A program made the translations under genes and the position numbers. A DNA stretch of 64,000 nucleotides from Lunatimonas salinarum (GTDB lineage: Bacteria > Bacteroidota > Bacteroidia > Cytophagales > Cyclobacteriaceae). The stretch covers positions 1-64,000 of the forward strand of contig NZ_JACVCV010000002.1 in NCBI RefSeq assembly GCF_017811155.1. Direction: 5' to 3'. Under the pieces are notes generated by a model. The model worked only from the letters and a program-made list of their open reading frames with translations, had not been told where the DNA came from and ran no database searches. Position 1 is the stretch's first letter. Each line of letters opens with the position of its first letter. This document shows positions 17,919 to 27,913 of the stretch, piece by piece.

Positions 17919-19352
17919 ATGGAACACATACTGAAGCCCAAGACCGGCACCTTTCTGTCCGAGGATTTTCTACTCCAATCGGATTTTGCAAAAAAACTCT
18001 ATCACGGGCATGCTGCCAAAATGCCCATCATCGACTATCATTGCCACCTTTCGCCTCACGACATAGCCGTCAACCGGCAGTTTAAAAACATCTCGGAGGT
18101 ATGGTTGGCGGGCGACCATTACAAGTGGCGTGCCATGCGGACCCTGGGAGTGCCCGAAAAATTCATCACCGGCGAATCCACCGACCAGGAAAAATTCCAA
18201 AAATGGGCTGAAACCGTGCCCTATACCATGCGCAACCCCCTATATCACTGGACCCACCTAGAGCTTCAGCGGTACTTCGGGGTAGACAAACTACTGACCG
18301 CCGAAACCGGTCCGGAAATCTACGAATCGGCTTCCTACCAACTGCAGGAAGAGGACTATCGTGTCAGGGGACTGCTGAACAAGATGAACGTGGAAGTGGT
18401 CTGCACCACCGACGACCCCACCGATAGCTTGGAATACCACCAACAGGCCAAAAAGGAGGGGATTGCCCTGAAATTGCTTCCGGCATTCAGGCCGGATAAG
18501 GCCTATGCCGTTGAAAATCCGGCGGACTACCAAGCCTATGTGCGAAAACTGGAAGCGGTAAGCGGTATCGGAATCGGGTCTTTCGAAGACCTATTGGCGG
18601 CCTTGGAAAACCGCGTGGCGTACTTCCACGAAAATGGCGGCCGGCTTTCCGACCATGGGCTGGAGCAACTGTACTTCTTCCCACAGGGAAAATACCCTAT
18701 CGAAACGCTCTTTGCCTCGGTAATGGCCGGCAAGGCACTTTCCATAGAAGAAATCGCCTACTTTAAGTTCGAGACGCTGACGGCGCTGGCAAAGATGTAC
18801 CACGCCAAGGGATGGACCCAACAGTACCACCTGGGCGCCCTGCGAAACACCAACGAGCGCATGCTGCGAGTATTGGGACCCGATACCGGATTTGATTCCA
18901 TCGGCGATTTTACCCAAGCAGTCGCCTTGGCCAAATTCATGAACAACCTGGATAACAGCGATCAGCTCGCCAAAACGATCCTGTATAACCTGAACCCCTC
19001 CGACAACGAAGTGATGGCCACCATGGTGGGCAACTTCAACGACGGATCAGTGAAGGGAAAGGTACAGTTTGGCTCGGGATGGTGGTACCTGGATCAGAAA
19101 GATGGCATGGAAAAACAGCTGAACGCCCTCTCCCATATGGGAATTCTAAGCTGCTTTGTGGGTATGCTGACAGACTCCCGAAGCTTCCTCTCCTTTCCCA
19201 GGCACGAATACTTCCGAAGGATTCTCTGCAACCTGATCGGCAAAGACGTGGTAAACGGGGAACTTCCTGCGGACGAAGCCTGGCTGGGACAGCTGGTGGA
19301 AGACATCTGCTATCGAAATGCCAGGGACTTTTTTGGATTCTATGACGCATAA
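17919..19352 (+). CDS. uxaC: Glucuronate (uronate) isomerase
   Basis: A 477-residue protein with the full length and sequence of UxaC, an amidohydrolase-superfamily TIM barrel that isomerises D-glucuronate to D-fructuronate and D-galacturonate to D-tagaturonate in the cytoplasm. The metal-binding HCH of the N-terminal strand is in IIDYHCHLSP, followed by the diagnostic EVWLAGDHYKWRAMRTLGV. CTTDDPTDSLEYH, GWTQQYHLGALRNTNERML and LSCFVGMLTDSRSFLSFPRH are further family blocks carrying catalytic His, Arg and Asp residues. Other uronate-pathway genes are not adjacent, so it may work with dispersed ones. A LacI-type palindrome upstream suggests substrate-induced expression. Confidence 0.96.
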   Translation: MEHILKPKTGTFLSEDFLLQSDFAKKLYHGHAAKMPIIDYHCHLSPHDIAVNRQFKNISEVWLAGDHYKWRAMRTLGVPEKFITGESTDQEKFQKWAETVPYTMRNPLYHWTHLELQRYFGVDKLLTAETGPEIYESASYQLQEEDYRVRGLLNKMNVEVVCTTDDPTDSLEYHQQAKKEGIALKLLPAFRPDKAYAVENPADYQAYVRKLEAVSGIGIGSFEDLLAALENRVAYFHENGGRLSDHGLEQLYFFPQGKYPIETLFASVMAGKALSIEEIAYFKFETLTALAKMYHAKGWTQQYHLGALRNTNERMLRVLGPDTGFDSIGDFTQAVALAKFMNNLDNSDQLAKTILYNLNPSDNEVMATMVGNFNDGSVKGKVQFGSGWWYLDQKDGMEKQLNALSHMGILSCFVGMLTDSRSFLSFPRHEYFRRILCNLIGKDVVNGELPADEAWLGQLVEDICYRNARDFFGFYDA

Positions 19353-19381
19353 GTAGCGCCCGACACGCTGAAAAACCAACG

Positions 19382-19430
19382 CACCCTGGAGGATTCCTGC
19401 CCCTTGGATCAAGGACACTCCGGGGTGTTT
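19382..19430 (+). terminator. Possible terminator after uxaC
   Basis: CACCCTGGAG (19382-19391) pairs with CTCCGGGGTG (19418-19427) with one mismatch, and is followed by a TTTTC run. The loop is long, with an inner CCTT/AAGG pairing. Confidence 0.45.
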
Positions 19431-19515
19431 TCACTTTTCTCCCAAGAAACCTACTGTCGCTTACCGTACAAGGTATAAGCCATAGGCATTGAATGCTTCG
19501 AGTCCAGGAGTACAC

Positions 19516-20859
19516 CTAGTCGGTGTCTGCGGTCAGAACCATCCTCCTATAGCGGGTGATTGCCGGCGTTCCCCGGTCGGTCACTTCTAGGATCAGATGC
19601 AGCTCTTCTCCCTCGGACATATCGGGAAATGCAAACCGAACCTTTTGGGCATTGGCTTCCATTTGGAAAGGGACGGGCATTGCAGGTTTGTAGATTTCCT
19701 CATACACAAACCAACGAAAATCCAATGCATGCCCATCCGGGTCGGTACTTGCCGACGCATCCATGTCAATCATTTCGCCGGGTCGCGCCTGTATAAAAAT
19801 CGGCAAAGTCCCCGCTACCCCGTTGACTACCACCTGGGGAGGGTGGTTGCAGTTTTCTACGGACTCCGTGGCCCACTGTACCCTCGCTGCAAAGTCCCGC
19901 TGAAAGGCCATACGCCACCTCGCCACCGTATGCCGCTCATTGAGTTTACCGCCCATAAAATCAGGGGCATCGATGAAAAGCCGTTGCGTTATCTGCCGGT
20001 ACCTGCCGCCCCAGCCACCCCACTCGGGTTTTTCCGGAACATTCAGGCCATTGGCTATCAACCCCAAGAAAGATGGGCTATCCCCCTCCTTCATCCCATT
20101 GGTGCCGTGGCCATGAAGCTGATACCGATCGCTCAGCGGGCCATTCCCATGGATATTAGCTCGTACCCAGTCCCCATCCTGCATGCTGATGTCCCCTGTC
20201 ATGTACATCCCTCTAAAGGCAGACAACTCCCGTATTCCGGTACTGCCCTGCCAGGCAAACCCATTGGCAATAAAGGGAAGCTGTTTGAAATGTTGTAGAA
20301 TCCACTGCCTGTGGCCGTCCTGATCGCCGATGGCGTGCACAAGAAGTTTTTCGCAAAATGCCGCTAATTCGGACTCGCTCCGGGTGTTCTTTACCTTCCA
20401 CAGGGCCTGTGCAAGCTCCCGGAGCCCACCCCAAACGGGAATGTGGACCAGGTCCGTGGATTCGTCAACCACTTGGATCAGGTAATCCGAAGCCTCCGAA
20501 TCAAAGCCCTCCCCCACCTGCTGTTGGTTTCCCCGTCCGTCCTTGATGATGGACTCGAGGTAATCCGGCGAAGGGTACTCCTGCGAATGCAGCCGCAAAT
20601 TGGGGTATACCTCCCGATAGGCCTGCACATGGGCACGAATCAGCTCGGGTTTGGTATCCTGCCCATGCCCCAAGCGGCTTGTAGCACAGAGCGCCTTTAT
20701 ATCCAATTGATCCGCATAATAGAGAAATCGGGTCAAGCTTTGCTCGTCATCGGTATCCCCTCCGATATCGGTCAGCAGAAAGACCTGCGGCTTGGGCTGC
20801 GCATAGGCCGTTCCTACCGCCATCATAAAAATGAACATTACATGCCAAACCAATCGCAT
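19516..20859 (-). CDS. DUF1593 nucleoside-hydrolase-like exported protein
   Basis: The 447-residue product has an N-terminal signal peptide (VMFIFMMAVGTAYAQ). It then has a nucleoside-hydrolase-like domain beginning VFLLTDIGGDTDDEQS, whose Asp cluster matches the calcium-binding DxDxGxDD pattern of inosine-uridine hydrolases. Family blocks include HIPVWGGLRELAQALW and HAIGDQDGHRQWI. The last ~100 residues form a beta-sandwich (DMDASASTDPDGHALDFRWF) like the C-terminal domain of DUF1593 proteins. These proteins are often found with plant or algal polysaccharide genes, and their substrate is not established; a role in glycoside cleavage is inference. It is convergent with uxaC and stands alone. 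Confidence 0.85.
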   Translation of the reverse strand: MRLVWHVMFIFMMAVGTAYAQPKPQVFLLTDIGGDTDDEQSLTRFLYYADQLDIKALCATSRLGHGQDTKPELIRAHVQAYREVYPNLRLHSQEYPSPDYLESIIKDGRGNQQQVGEGFDSEASDYLIQVVDESTDLVHIPVWGGLRELAQALWKVKNTRSESELAAFCEKLLVHAIGDQDGHRQWILQHFKQLPFIANGFAWQGSTGIRELSAFRGMYMTGDISMQDGDWVRANIHGNGPLSDRYQLHGHGTNGMKEGDSPSFLGLIANGLNVPEKPEWGGWGGRYRQITQRLFIDAPDFMGGKLNERHTVARWRMAFQRDFAARVQWATESVENCNHPPQVVVNGVAGTLPIFIQARPGEMIDMDASASTDPDGHALDFRWFVYEEIYKPAMPVPFQMEANAQKVRFAFPDMSEGEELHLILEVTDRGTPAITRYRRMVLTADTD

Positions 20860-21534
20860 TATTCTAGTTACTTAAATTGATGTTTCAATGCACTCACTAT
20901 CGAACTCCCTTCATTTATCTGAAAGAATACAAAAAAGAGTGGCCGATTTGGGGTTAAATATACCACATTCACGCTTCCCTGCAAGCAGGACTGGTGGCTC
21001 CCGAAAATCCTAGCCAGAATATTACAGAAAACTATTCGTTAAAATTGATATTTTGAAAATATTATATCAACTTATCTAAAAAATTACCCAACAAACCCAT
21101 TATAAACCGGTTCTTTACATGCATACCAGAATCAATAGTTGTTGGACATGGAGGGTCTGCATGGCTTTCACGTCCCTGGTCAGCGGGCGTCACTATTACA
21201 AACCGGTTAAGCAGGCCGTACCGGTGTATTCCGAGAGCGCAGCGGAGAGCGTCGAAAATTGGGGAGATCGGATCCAAATACCACTGGCAGCGATTCAGAA
21301 AAAAGAAATAATCGAACGAGACGAAGAAAAAAGTACCCGAAGGACGGTGGCTCCCTTCCTGGGTTTCCTGCTGGGAATCAACATCCTTATCTCCATTTTA
21401 GAGTTTTGGTCTGGATTTTCGATGGGTCTTTAAATGTCGGCAAATTTTAGTTTTACTGTTTTTATCGGTAATATTGATTGGATAAAAGAAAGCCCCGTGG
21501 CCATTTTCTCTTTTTAACCCCAAAAAAATAACCC
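20860..21534. other. Intergenic stretch with one doubtful small ORF
   Basis: The region holds the promoters of two divergent genes. One open frame at 21119-21433 (plus, 104 codons) ends in a possible membrane helix (VAPFLGFLLGINILISILEF) preceded by a charged segment, but its first half resembles no protein and the start is unconvincing. I do not call it a gene. Confidence 0.35.
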
Positions 21535-22896
21535 ATGACCCCTCCTCCAATTGACCGTCGCCATTTTATCAAAGGTTCCACCGCTCTTCTTGCCCTTAAC
21601 AGCGTAGGGGCCAGTGCCTTTACGTCTCCAGTAGCCGCCAAGACCTACCGGGTGGGCCTGATCGGTGCCGGCTGGTATGGAAAGAGTGACCTGTTTCGAC
21701 TGATACAAGTGGCTTCAGTGGATGTAGTGGCACTGTGCGACCCGGATGCCAACATGCTAAAGGATGCCGCGGAACTGGTCAGCAAAAGGCAGGCCTCTGG
21801 GAAGACTCCGAAAACCTATTCCGACTACCGCAAGTTGCTGGCGGAAAACAGGCTGGACATCGTGGTGATCGGCAGTCCGGATCATTGGCATGCCCTGCAG
21901 GCGATAGACTCCCTGAAAGCCGGTGCCCACGTATATGTGCAAAAGCCGATCAGCGTGGACGTGCTGGAGGGAGAAGCCATGGTAGCCGCCGCGCGCAAGT
22001 ACAACAAAGTGGTGCAGGTGGGAACGCAGCGCAAGAGTACGCCCCATTTGATCGAAGCAAAAAAACGATTTGTGGATTCGGGCATGCTGGGGAAAATATC
22101 CCATGTAGACATGTGCTGCTACTATCACATGCGGGCCAACGGAAGCCCCGAGGTGGAACCGGTTCCGGATTTTTTTGACTACGACCTGTGGACCGGCCCA
22201 GCGCCCTTATTGCCCTATACCGGTCTGCCCCACAAGCGATGGTGGCGTACCATGATGGAATACGGCAATGGTATCACCGGTGACATGTGTGTGCATATGT
22301 TTGATACGGTGCGCTGGATGCTGGATCTGGGCTGGCCCAAGCGAATCAACGCAAGTGGTGGCATTTACGTGCAAAAAGGCGGGCGATCCACCATTGCGGA
22401 CACGCAAACCGCTACCTTTGAATACGACGAACTGAACTGCGTATGGCAGCACCGCTCTTGGGGAACCCCTGCCGATCCGGAGTACCCTTGGTCCTTTGTG
22501 CTTTATGGAGATAAAGGAACCTTAAAGGGCAGTACCATGCGCTACGATTTTATCCCCCATGGACAGGGAGAGGCCGTAAGAGGAGATGTGGTGTACGAGC
22601 GGGAAAAATACCCGGAAGATATCACCGAAGCAGATATCGAGTTAAACGCCGCTCCCGCTACCCGCCTGCATATGATGGATTTCCTCAAAGCGATAGAAGA
22701 AGGCGGCCGACCGGTAGCGGATATCGAAGAAGGACACATCTCCACCGCAAGCTGCATACTGGCCAACCTATCCATGCAGCTGGAGCGACCCTTGGTATAC
22801 GACCCTCAGAAGAAGGTGGTGGTGGGAGATGCCGAAGCCACCAACCTACTCAAACGCCCCTACCGAGCTGACTGGAAACATCCCTACGAAACGTAG
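21535..22896 (+). CDS. Tat-exported Gfo/Idh/MocA-family oxidoreductase
   Basis: A 453-residue NAD(P)-dependent dehydrogenase-like protein. The start carries a twin-arginine signal (DRRHFIKGSTALLALNSVGA), so it should fold with its cofactor and go to the periplasm. The Rossmann part begins YRVGLIGAGWYGKSDLFRL, then ALCDPDANML and VVIGSPDHWHALQAI. The usual EKP motif is VQKPIS here, with Lys-Pro kept. The C-terminal domain has HKRWWRTMMEYGNGITGDMC and the H-x-x-D-type VHMFDTVRWML. Such secreted members act on sugars or cyclitols in Bacteroidota, and the substrate here is unknown. A related Tat-exported paralogue lies at 60904-62223. Confidence 0.9.
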   Translation: MTPPPIDRRHFIKGSTALLALNSVGASAFTSPVAAKTYRVGLIGAGWYGKSDLFRLIQVASVDVVALCDPDANMLKDAAELVSKRQASGKTPKTYSDYRKLLAENRLDIVVIGSPDHWHALQAIDSLKAGAHVYVQKPISVDVLEGEAMVAAARKYNKVVQVGTQRKSTPHLIEAKKRFVDSGMLGKISHVDMCCYYHMRANGSPEVEPVPDFFDYDLWTGPAPLLPYTGLPHKRWWRTMMEYGNGITGDMCVHMFDTVRWMLDLGWPKRINASGGIYVQKGGRSTIADTQTATFEYDELNCVWQHRSWGTPADPEYPWSFVLYGDKGTLKGSTMRYDFIPHGQGEAVRGDVVYEREKYPEDITEADIELNAAPATRLHMMDFLKAIEEGGRPVADIEEGHISTASCILANLSMQLERPLVYDPQKKVVVGDAEATNLLKRPYRADWKHPYET

Positions 22897-22909
22897 CGAA
22901 CGCAGGCCT

Positions 22910-25378
22910 TTAAAACGTAAATTGCAGGGTGGTATAAAACCCCCTACCATCTGCCGGGATGATTCCAGGGCCGGGGTAGGCATCCGCCCGTCGGGTAAAG
23001 TACCGTTCATTGAACAGGTTGTTGATACTTGCCTCCAGTGAAAAAGACTTCCACTGGTACATGGCCGTAATATCCGTCACAGCGTAGGAAGGGATCAACC
23101 CCTCCACCGCTGTAGCTGTGAGAATGGCATTTGATGCATCTGAGAAATGTTCGGCCACGTAGGAATACTGCCCCGAAAAAGAAAACGACCGGTATCGAAG
23201 GGTGGTCCCAAGCTTTGCGGTAAAGGGCGGCACCATCTCTACCTGTTTGTTTCGGATGGACGTATCATCGGTTCGGATATACCTCGCATCTATTATCGAA
23301 AGATTGCTAAAGAAAGTCCATTTCAGATCTGCCTGCTTCCGCTGCAGCAGATCCATGAGCGAAACCTCCCCAAACGCTTCAATCCCGATATTGCGGGCAT
23401 CTGCGATATTGGTCCGGTACCGATAGTCGTTGAACAGCACAGAATCCGTACGGAGGACCTGGCCAATTTTGCCAAAATACCGCAGGTAAAAGAGCGTGAC
23501 TTCGTAATTGAAAGTTTCCCCTTTAAATCCCTTCACGCCCAGATCAGCGGTGTATCCGGTTTCATCCGCAATATTCGGATCTATGCGTAAGTTGGGATTG
23601 TTGATTCTCAGATCTGAGAAGTTGATGGCCCGGTAGTTTTGGGAAAAATTCCCGTAAAACTCCATCGACTCACTTTTCCGATAGCTGGTACCAAGCCCAA
23701 AAAGAAGGAAACTACGCTTTCGTTCGAGTTCTTCGTCAAAGCGGTTTTCGACGATGGTATTGCCGGCACCGTCGAAGACAAACTGCTTATAGTAGCCCTC
23801 CGCAAAGGTCTGTATGTTTTCAACCCGCAGTCCCGGGGTAAGGCTTAGTTTAGGACTCAAATTGAAGATATTTTCCGCAAAGACCGCATAATTCCGATTG
23901 GGGAAAATATAGTCTGAATTTTCCAGGTTACCGGGATTGAGGTAACGAAAATCGGGGTCACTGCCCCTGCTTCCCAGTCCTTGTTGGGCGGTGGTGGTTC
24001 CCAGATAGGCCCTTGTACCTACCAACAGGGTATTGATTTCATCACCCAACTGGTACCAGTGTAGGAACCTCGTTTCATTTCCGAAATTTCGGAAGTCTCC
24101 GGCAATCAAGGTTCGCTCCTCTCCAAAATCGGCCACATTGATGCGCTCTAGGTTGCCGATGGACTGCCGTGAGGCCAACAAGGCAAAATTTCGGGTATTG
24201 AGTTGGGTTTTGTCAGAGAATTTATACGTAAATGTCAACGCTCCGAGATTCCAATCTACTTCAAACCAATTCCGATCACGAAAGGATCGTCTGGGGTCTT
24301 CCTGAAACTGCCGATCTGTAAGACCGCCAGCCTGTTGGGTCAGGTATTTCATTTTAGTGAGCTCCAGGCTGGACGAAAATTTTTCATTAAAAGAATAATC
24401 CAGGGAAACGTACCCATTTTGGGCGCTAAACCCGGAGTTTGGCCGGTATCCGTTGCCCTGCTTGTGTTGAAAAAAGGTGTAATAACGGAGCTTTCCCACC
24501 TTCCCTTCCAAGCTATTGAATGATCCAAAATAGCCCCATGCCCCGGCTGACTGCCTACTGACCAAGCTGATTTTGGTATCTTCCCTACCTCGTCTAAACC
24601 TGAAATTAAGCATACCCCCAAACTGGGTTCCATATTGTAGGGAAGCAGCCCCTCTAACCACCTCGATTTTTTCGAGTGCTTCCACCGGAGGTGTGTAATA
24701 GGACTCCGGATAGCCCAGTGCATCCGCGGAAATATCGTATCCATTCTGGCGCACGTTGAAATTTGAAGTGCGGTTAGGACTTAGCCCCCTACCCCCAATG
24801 CCCAATTGAAGCCCTGTCTGGTCACTTTCCCAGATATTCAGCCCGGTAATTCTTGAATACACTTGCCTGGCATTATTGGTAGCGGTATTGACGACCATTT
24901 CCTTTAAGAGAACCACCTCGCTCTTCCGACCATCGTAGATGCCGAAATTTTCCACCGATCTCAACCGGGAAACAGAAAAACTGTCGCCCGCCTTACCGTC
25001 CACTTGAATATCATCCAGGAGATTTTCAATATCCCCAATCACAAGTTCCAACCCTGCCTTATCGCCATTAACCTCCAAAGTCAATTGGGCTGTTTGCTTT
25101 CCAAGACAAAATGCCGCAATCGTTTGGCTTCCCCTAGGTACTCCTCTCAAGCGGAAGTCACCGGCTTCATTCACCTCTGCCACCAACTCAGAACCAACCA
25201 AAGCTACCTTTGGAGTTTCCAAAGGAGCTTCACCCTGAATAATGACCCTCCCCGAGAGCGTAAAGGTCTGTGCATGGGCACCGCATGCCACCCCTAGCCA
25301 AAGCGAAATCGCAAACCAGGTAATAAGGGAACAAGCAGCATGTCTACCTTGTAGGTATATGCTATGGGTAAACAACAT
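22910..25378 (-). CDS. TonB-dependent outer-membrane receptor (FecA-like)
   Basis: An 822-residue receptor with signal peptide (WFAISLWLGVACGAHAQ). A carboxypeptidase-regulatory-like domain (FTLSGRVIIQGEAPLETPKV) is followed by a plug with TGLNIWESDQTGLQLGIGGR and RTSNFNVRQNGYDISADALG. IEVVRGAASLQYGTQFGGML and a beta-barrel ending in YTTLQFTF complete it. The plug/barrel style is that of iron-citrate or siderophore receptors rather than SusC. The gene starts 17 bases inside the end of the HTTM gene and is the last in a leftward operon with imelysin-like and DUF4856 lipoproteins. Iron or another metal complex is therefore the likely cargo; this is inferred from gene company. Confidence 0.9.
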   Translation of the reverse strand: MLFTHSIYLQGRHAACSLITWFAISLWLGVACGAHAQTFTLSGRVIIQGEAPLETPKVALVGSELVAEVNEAGDFRLRGVPRGSQTIAAFCLGKQTAQLTLEVNGDKAGLELVIGDIENLLDDIQVDGKAGDSFSVSRLRSVENFGIYDGRKSEVVLLKEMVVNTATNNARQVYSRITGLNIWESDQTGLQLGIGGRGLSPNRTSNFNVRQNGYDISADALGYPESYYTPPVEALEKIEVVRGAASLQYGTQFGGMLNFRFRRGREDTKISLVSRQSAGAWGYFGSFNSLEGKVGKLRYYTFFQHKQGNGYRPNSGFSAQNGYVSLDYSFNEKFSSSLELTKMKYLTQQAGGLTDRQFQEDPRRSFRDRNWFEVDWNLGALTFTYKFSDKTQLNTRNFALLASRQSIGNLERINVADFGEERTLIAGDFRNFGNETRFLHWYQLGDEINTLLVGTRAYLGTTTAQQGLGSRGSDPDFRYLNPGNLENSDYIFPNRNYAVFAENIFNLSPKLSLTPGLRVENIQTFAEGYYKQFVFDGAGNTIVENRFDEELERKRSFLLFGLGTSYRKSESMEFYGNFSQNYRAINFSDLRINNPNLRIDPNIADETGYTADLGVKGFKGETFNYEVTLFYLRYFGKIGQVLRTDSVLFNDYRYRTNIADARNIGIEAFGEVSLMDLLQRKQADLKWTFFSNLSIIDARYIRTDDTSIRNKQVEMVPPFTAKLGTTLRYRSFSFSGQYSYVAEHFSDASNAILTATAVEGLIPSYAVTDITAMYQWKSFSLEASINNLFNERYFTRRADAYPGPGIIPADGRGFYTTLQFTF

Positions 25379-26693
25379 CTTCCGTATTCGTTTTATAAGG
25401 TAAAATCCACTTTTTAGCTTTGAAGGAATCTGACTCCTTCATCAGATCAACGGTCGGATCCAGCAGTAATTGACTCGGTCGTGCGTTAAGGGTCACATAC
25501 ACTTCGGCACGCACCTCTGGTTTATGCACGCCCTTTTGGGCGTAATGGTCTCCGAGAAAATGGGCAAACTGAAGGATCATGTCGGGCTGCATGGCCATTT
25601 GTTTTTCCTGATGGGGGTTTAGGAATTCGCTATTGTCCACAATCCCTTCCCTGCCAGTTTGGCTATCTTTTACGTAAAATGTTGCCGTACCGGCCTTTTC
25701 CATCAGCATCACACGCCATCCAAAACGATATCCCTGCTCCGTCCAAAACAGGTTACCATCGTACAGCAAAAATCTCCAGGGAAAGAGCAACTGGAAGGCT
25801 ACGTGTAATACCAATACTGCCAATACGATGCGCTCCCTCGGAGAGGTGCGATCAGCCGCAGGCAAGATACCGTCTGAGTTCCTTCCAAAATCAAAGAAAA
25901 TCAGGGTGCTCCCTATCATGACAAGCGGAAAAATTCCAATTTGAAACAGCAACCCCGTAAGGGTGTGGAAAACTATAACCGTCAGATAGGCATAGATCCT
26001 GGTGGGCCGGTAAAGCAGAAAAAAAACAATCAGCGTGTCATATAGCATCCCAAACCAAGAAAAAAGATACGGGGTAATGGCCCAGGTAAATAGTGGACCG
26101 ATGATGGGAATATCGTCATGGGCGGGAAGCCAGATCTTGAGAGGTAGGGCGTTTATCAGCCAATCATAATTGATCTTGGCCAAACCGGCATATACATACA
26201 CAATGGCTATCTGGACCTGGAAGATTACGATTACCCATCTGGGAATCCGTGCGTGGGTATTCCAAATCGCCGGAGGTGAGGGAACGATGCAAAGCAGCGC
26301 ACAGACGATGCTAACGAAATAATAATGGTTGAGATAATAGGTCAGGTCGATGAGTTCGGTGTAGGTAAAGGTCAGAAATAAAAGTACCGCAGACAGCCTA
26401 AAAACCCATTTGGTACCCAGCATCACGCCGAAAGCGGAGAGAATCATCACATAATGGATCCCATAAAGCACCGGTGCCGAGAACGGGACTACCCATCCAA
26501 AACCGTAGTACTTGAAATGAAAAACAGGATCCACATAATGGTCCTCGATCCACCCCAGCCAAATAAACCGGACGGCCCCAAATGCCATCAATAGGCCAAA
26601 AACAGCCCTAAAGACAGAAAAGGGAGTCGCCGTAACGCGCTCCCTCAACCTGATTGAGATGTTTTTTAATGAAATGGAAGGAATGATTTTCAC
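25362..26693 (-). CDS. HTTM / vitamin K-dependent gamma-carboxylase-like membrane protein
   Basis: This 443-residue protein has about eight membrane helices in its first ~280 residues and a soluble C-terminal part. Its N-terminal RERVTATPFSVFRAVFGLLM, the LNHYYFVSIVCALLCIVP segment, QIAIVYVYAGLAKINYDWL and FHTLTGLLFQIGIFPLVMI fit the HTTM family related to vitamin K-dependent gamma-glutamyl carboxylase. In Bacteroidota such proteins often sit next to imelysins and TonB receptors, as here. The biochemical role in metal uptake is unproven; carboxylation of a partner protein is a guess. It overlaps the receptor gene by 17 bases. Confidence 0.85.
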   Translation of the reverse strand: MKIIPSISLKNISIRLRERVTATPFSVFRAVFGLLMAFGAVRFIWLGWIEDHYVDPVFHFKYYGFGWVVPFSAPVLYGIHYVMILSAFGVMLGTKWVFRLSAVLLFLTFTYTELIDLTYYLNHYYFVSIVCALLCIVPSPPAIWNTHARIPRWVIVIFQVQIAIVYVYAGLAKINYDWLINALPLKIWLPAHDDIPIIGPLFTWAITPYLFSWFGMLYDTLIVFFLLYRPTRIYAYLTVIVFHTLTGLLFQIGIFPLVMIGSTLIFFDFGRNSDGILPAADRTSPRERIVLAVLVLHVAFQLLFPWRFLLYDGNLFWTEQGYRFGWRVMLMEKAGTATFYVKDSQTGREGIVDNSEFLNPHQEKQMAMQPDMILQFAHFLGDHYAQKGVHKPEVRAEVYVTLNARPSQLLLDPTVDLMKESDSFKAKKWILPYKTNTEDVVYP

Positions 26694-26754
26694 AAATAAA
26701 GGATAAATAGAAACCTTACATACCGGTCGACGTTTCTGAAAACCCTGTCGTCAA

Positions 26755-27861
26755 TCAGTCTCCATCCCCACTGCTAAAGGTGATGGAAATTCCCAATAAG
26801 GAAGACATATCGCTTTTAAAGAAACGGGTATGCCTTTGCAATTCGGTATGAAGCCTGTCTGCCGCCTCGGGGGAGGTTTGAATTTGCGCTGAAAGCGGCG
26901 TGTCTGTTGGAATGGCGGATAAGGCGGCCCTAACCTCTACCAACTGATTTTCGGTGGCAGTGACAAGCGCCGGCCCACCTACTACCGATTCCAGGTAATC
27001 CCGAAACCCGATACCTGCTTGCCCTTGCCGTGTTCTTCCATACCAAATATTCTCTACTGCATTTAAATGCCCGGCTATCATGGCAACCGATTTTCCGGAA
27101 TAGTATGCCTCCACGAGAGCAGGTTCGGCCTGTGTCTGCCCGGGACGCAGCCCGAGGGGCAATCCCAATTTGAAGTTCTTCAGGCCTTCAAAACTCTTTA
27201 CGAATTCATTGTAAAGCATGGACGTACTGCTTCCCACATCCGTTCCTTTGTTTTGGATAAATCCGGAAACATAGCCGTCATTCCAGGCAGTGAGGACTTC
27301 AGTTACCCGTCGGTCTATGTCTGCAACCGCCCCGGTTAAAAACGCCCCCCTTTCCTGTGCCGCAAAATCCTCGACGATTTCCGATGTGGATGCTCCACTG
27401 CCGAAAATCAAGTATTCGACGGCCAAAAAACCACGGGCATCCCGGTTAAAGTCGTTAAAGTTAGGTGAATTCACGATGGCATCTTCTATCTTTTCGGCAG
27501 ATACGGGAAAGGTTCCTATCTCTTCTACCAAAGCCCTCCTGACACCTTGTGCACCAGCAGGCCCAAAGTTATAGGCGTTCGCATATTGCCAAGAGGTATA
27601 GGCTTCCTCCCAGGCATTCTGAAGGTCAACTAATGCGCTTTCGGTTGGATTTTGTACAAAGGCTTCCGCACTATTTTCCAGCGAGCCGACCTTTGACTGC
27701 AAATCCGTATACGCGGGAATTACCAGATTGCGGGCGAAATTTTCAAGCATACTCCCTCGGTCAAAGGAAGTGATCTCCGGCCCTTCCGTTTCTTCACAGG
27801 ACGCAAACCCAATCAAGACCAGCATGACCACCAACACACTGGGATAAATTCGTCTAGTCAT
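26755..27861 (-). CDS. Imelysin-family (IrpA-like) lipoprotein
   Basis: A 368-residue lipoprotein (LVLIGFASC signal) of the imelysin/insulin-cleaving-peptidase family, which consists of two helical-bundle repeats. Family segments are ALVDLQNAWEEAYTSWQYAN (canonical AW..A.. motif), FNRDARGFLAVEYLIFGSG and MIAGHLNAVENIWYGR. The classic GxHxxE motif is GFLAVE here, so the His is replaced by Leu while Glu is kept, as in members thought to be binders rather than peptidases. It is exported and lipid-anchored. With TonB receptor, HTTM and DUF4856 neighbours it probably binds an iron complex in the envelope. Confidence 0.85.
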   Translation of the reverse strand: MTRRIYPSVLVVMLVLIGFASCEETEGPEITSFDRGSMLENFARNLVIPAYTDLQSKVGSLENSAEAFVQNPTESALVDLQNAWEEAYTSWQYANAYNFGPAGAQGVRRALVEEIGTFPVSAEKIEDAIVNSPNFNDFNRDARGFLAVEYLIFGSGASTSEIVEDFAAQERGAFLTGAVADIDRRVTEVLTAWNDGYVSGFIQNKGTDVGSSTSMLYNEFVKSFEGLKNFKLGLPLGLRPGQTQAEPALVEAYYSGKSVAMIAGHLNAVENIWYGRTRQGQAGIGFRDYLESVVGGPALVTATENQLVEVRAALSAIPTDTPLSAQIQTSPEAADRLHTELQRHTRFFKSDMSSLLGISITFSSGDGD

Positions 27862-27913
27862 TTTTATTCAGTATTGAATTGTTTTCCTAATCACTCAATC
27901 TAGCCTAGGCAAA

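Noticed and set aside
17571-18085. Open frames on both strands upstream of and into uxaC (95 and 130 codons)
   Set aside because: They overlap the promoter/operator or the uxaC coding sequence, have no recognisable content and lack plausible starts; they are shadows.
21119-21433. Small membrane protein gene
   Set aside because: Only the last third resembles a membrane helix; the start and first half are not convincing, so it is mentioned only within the intergenic entry.
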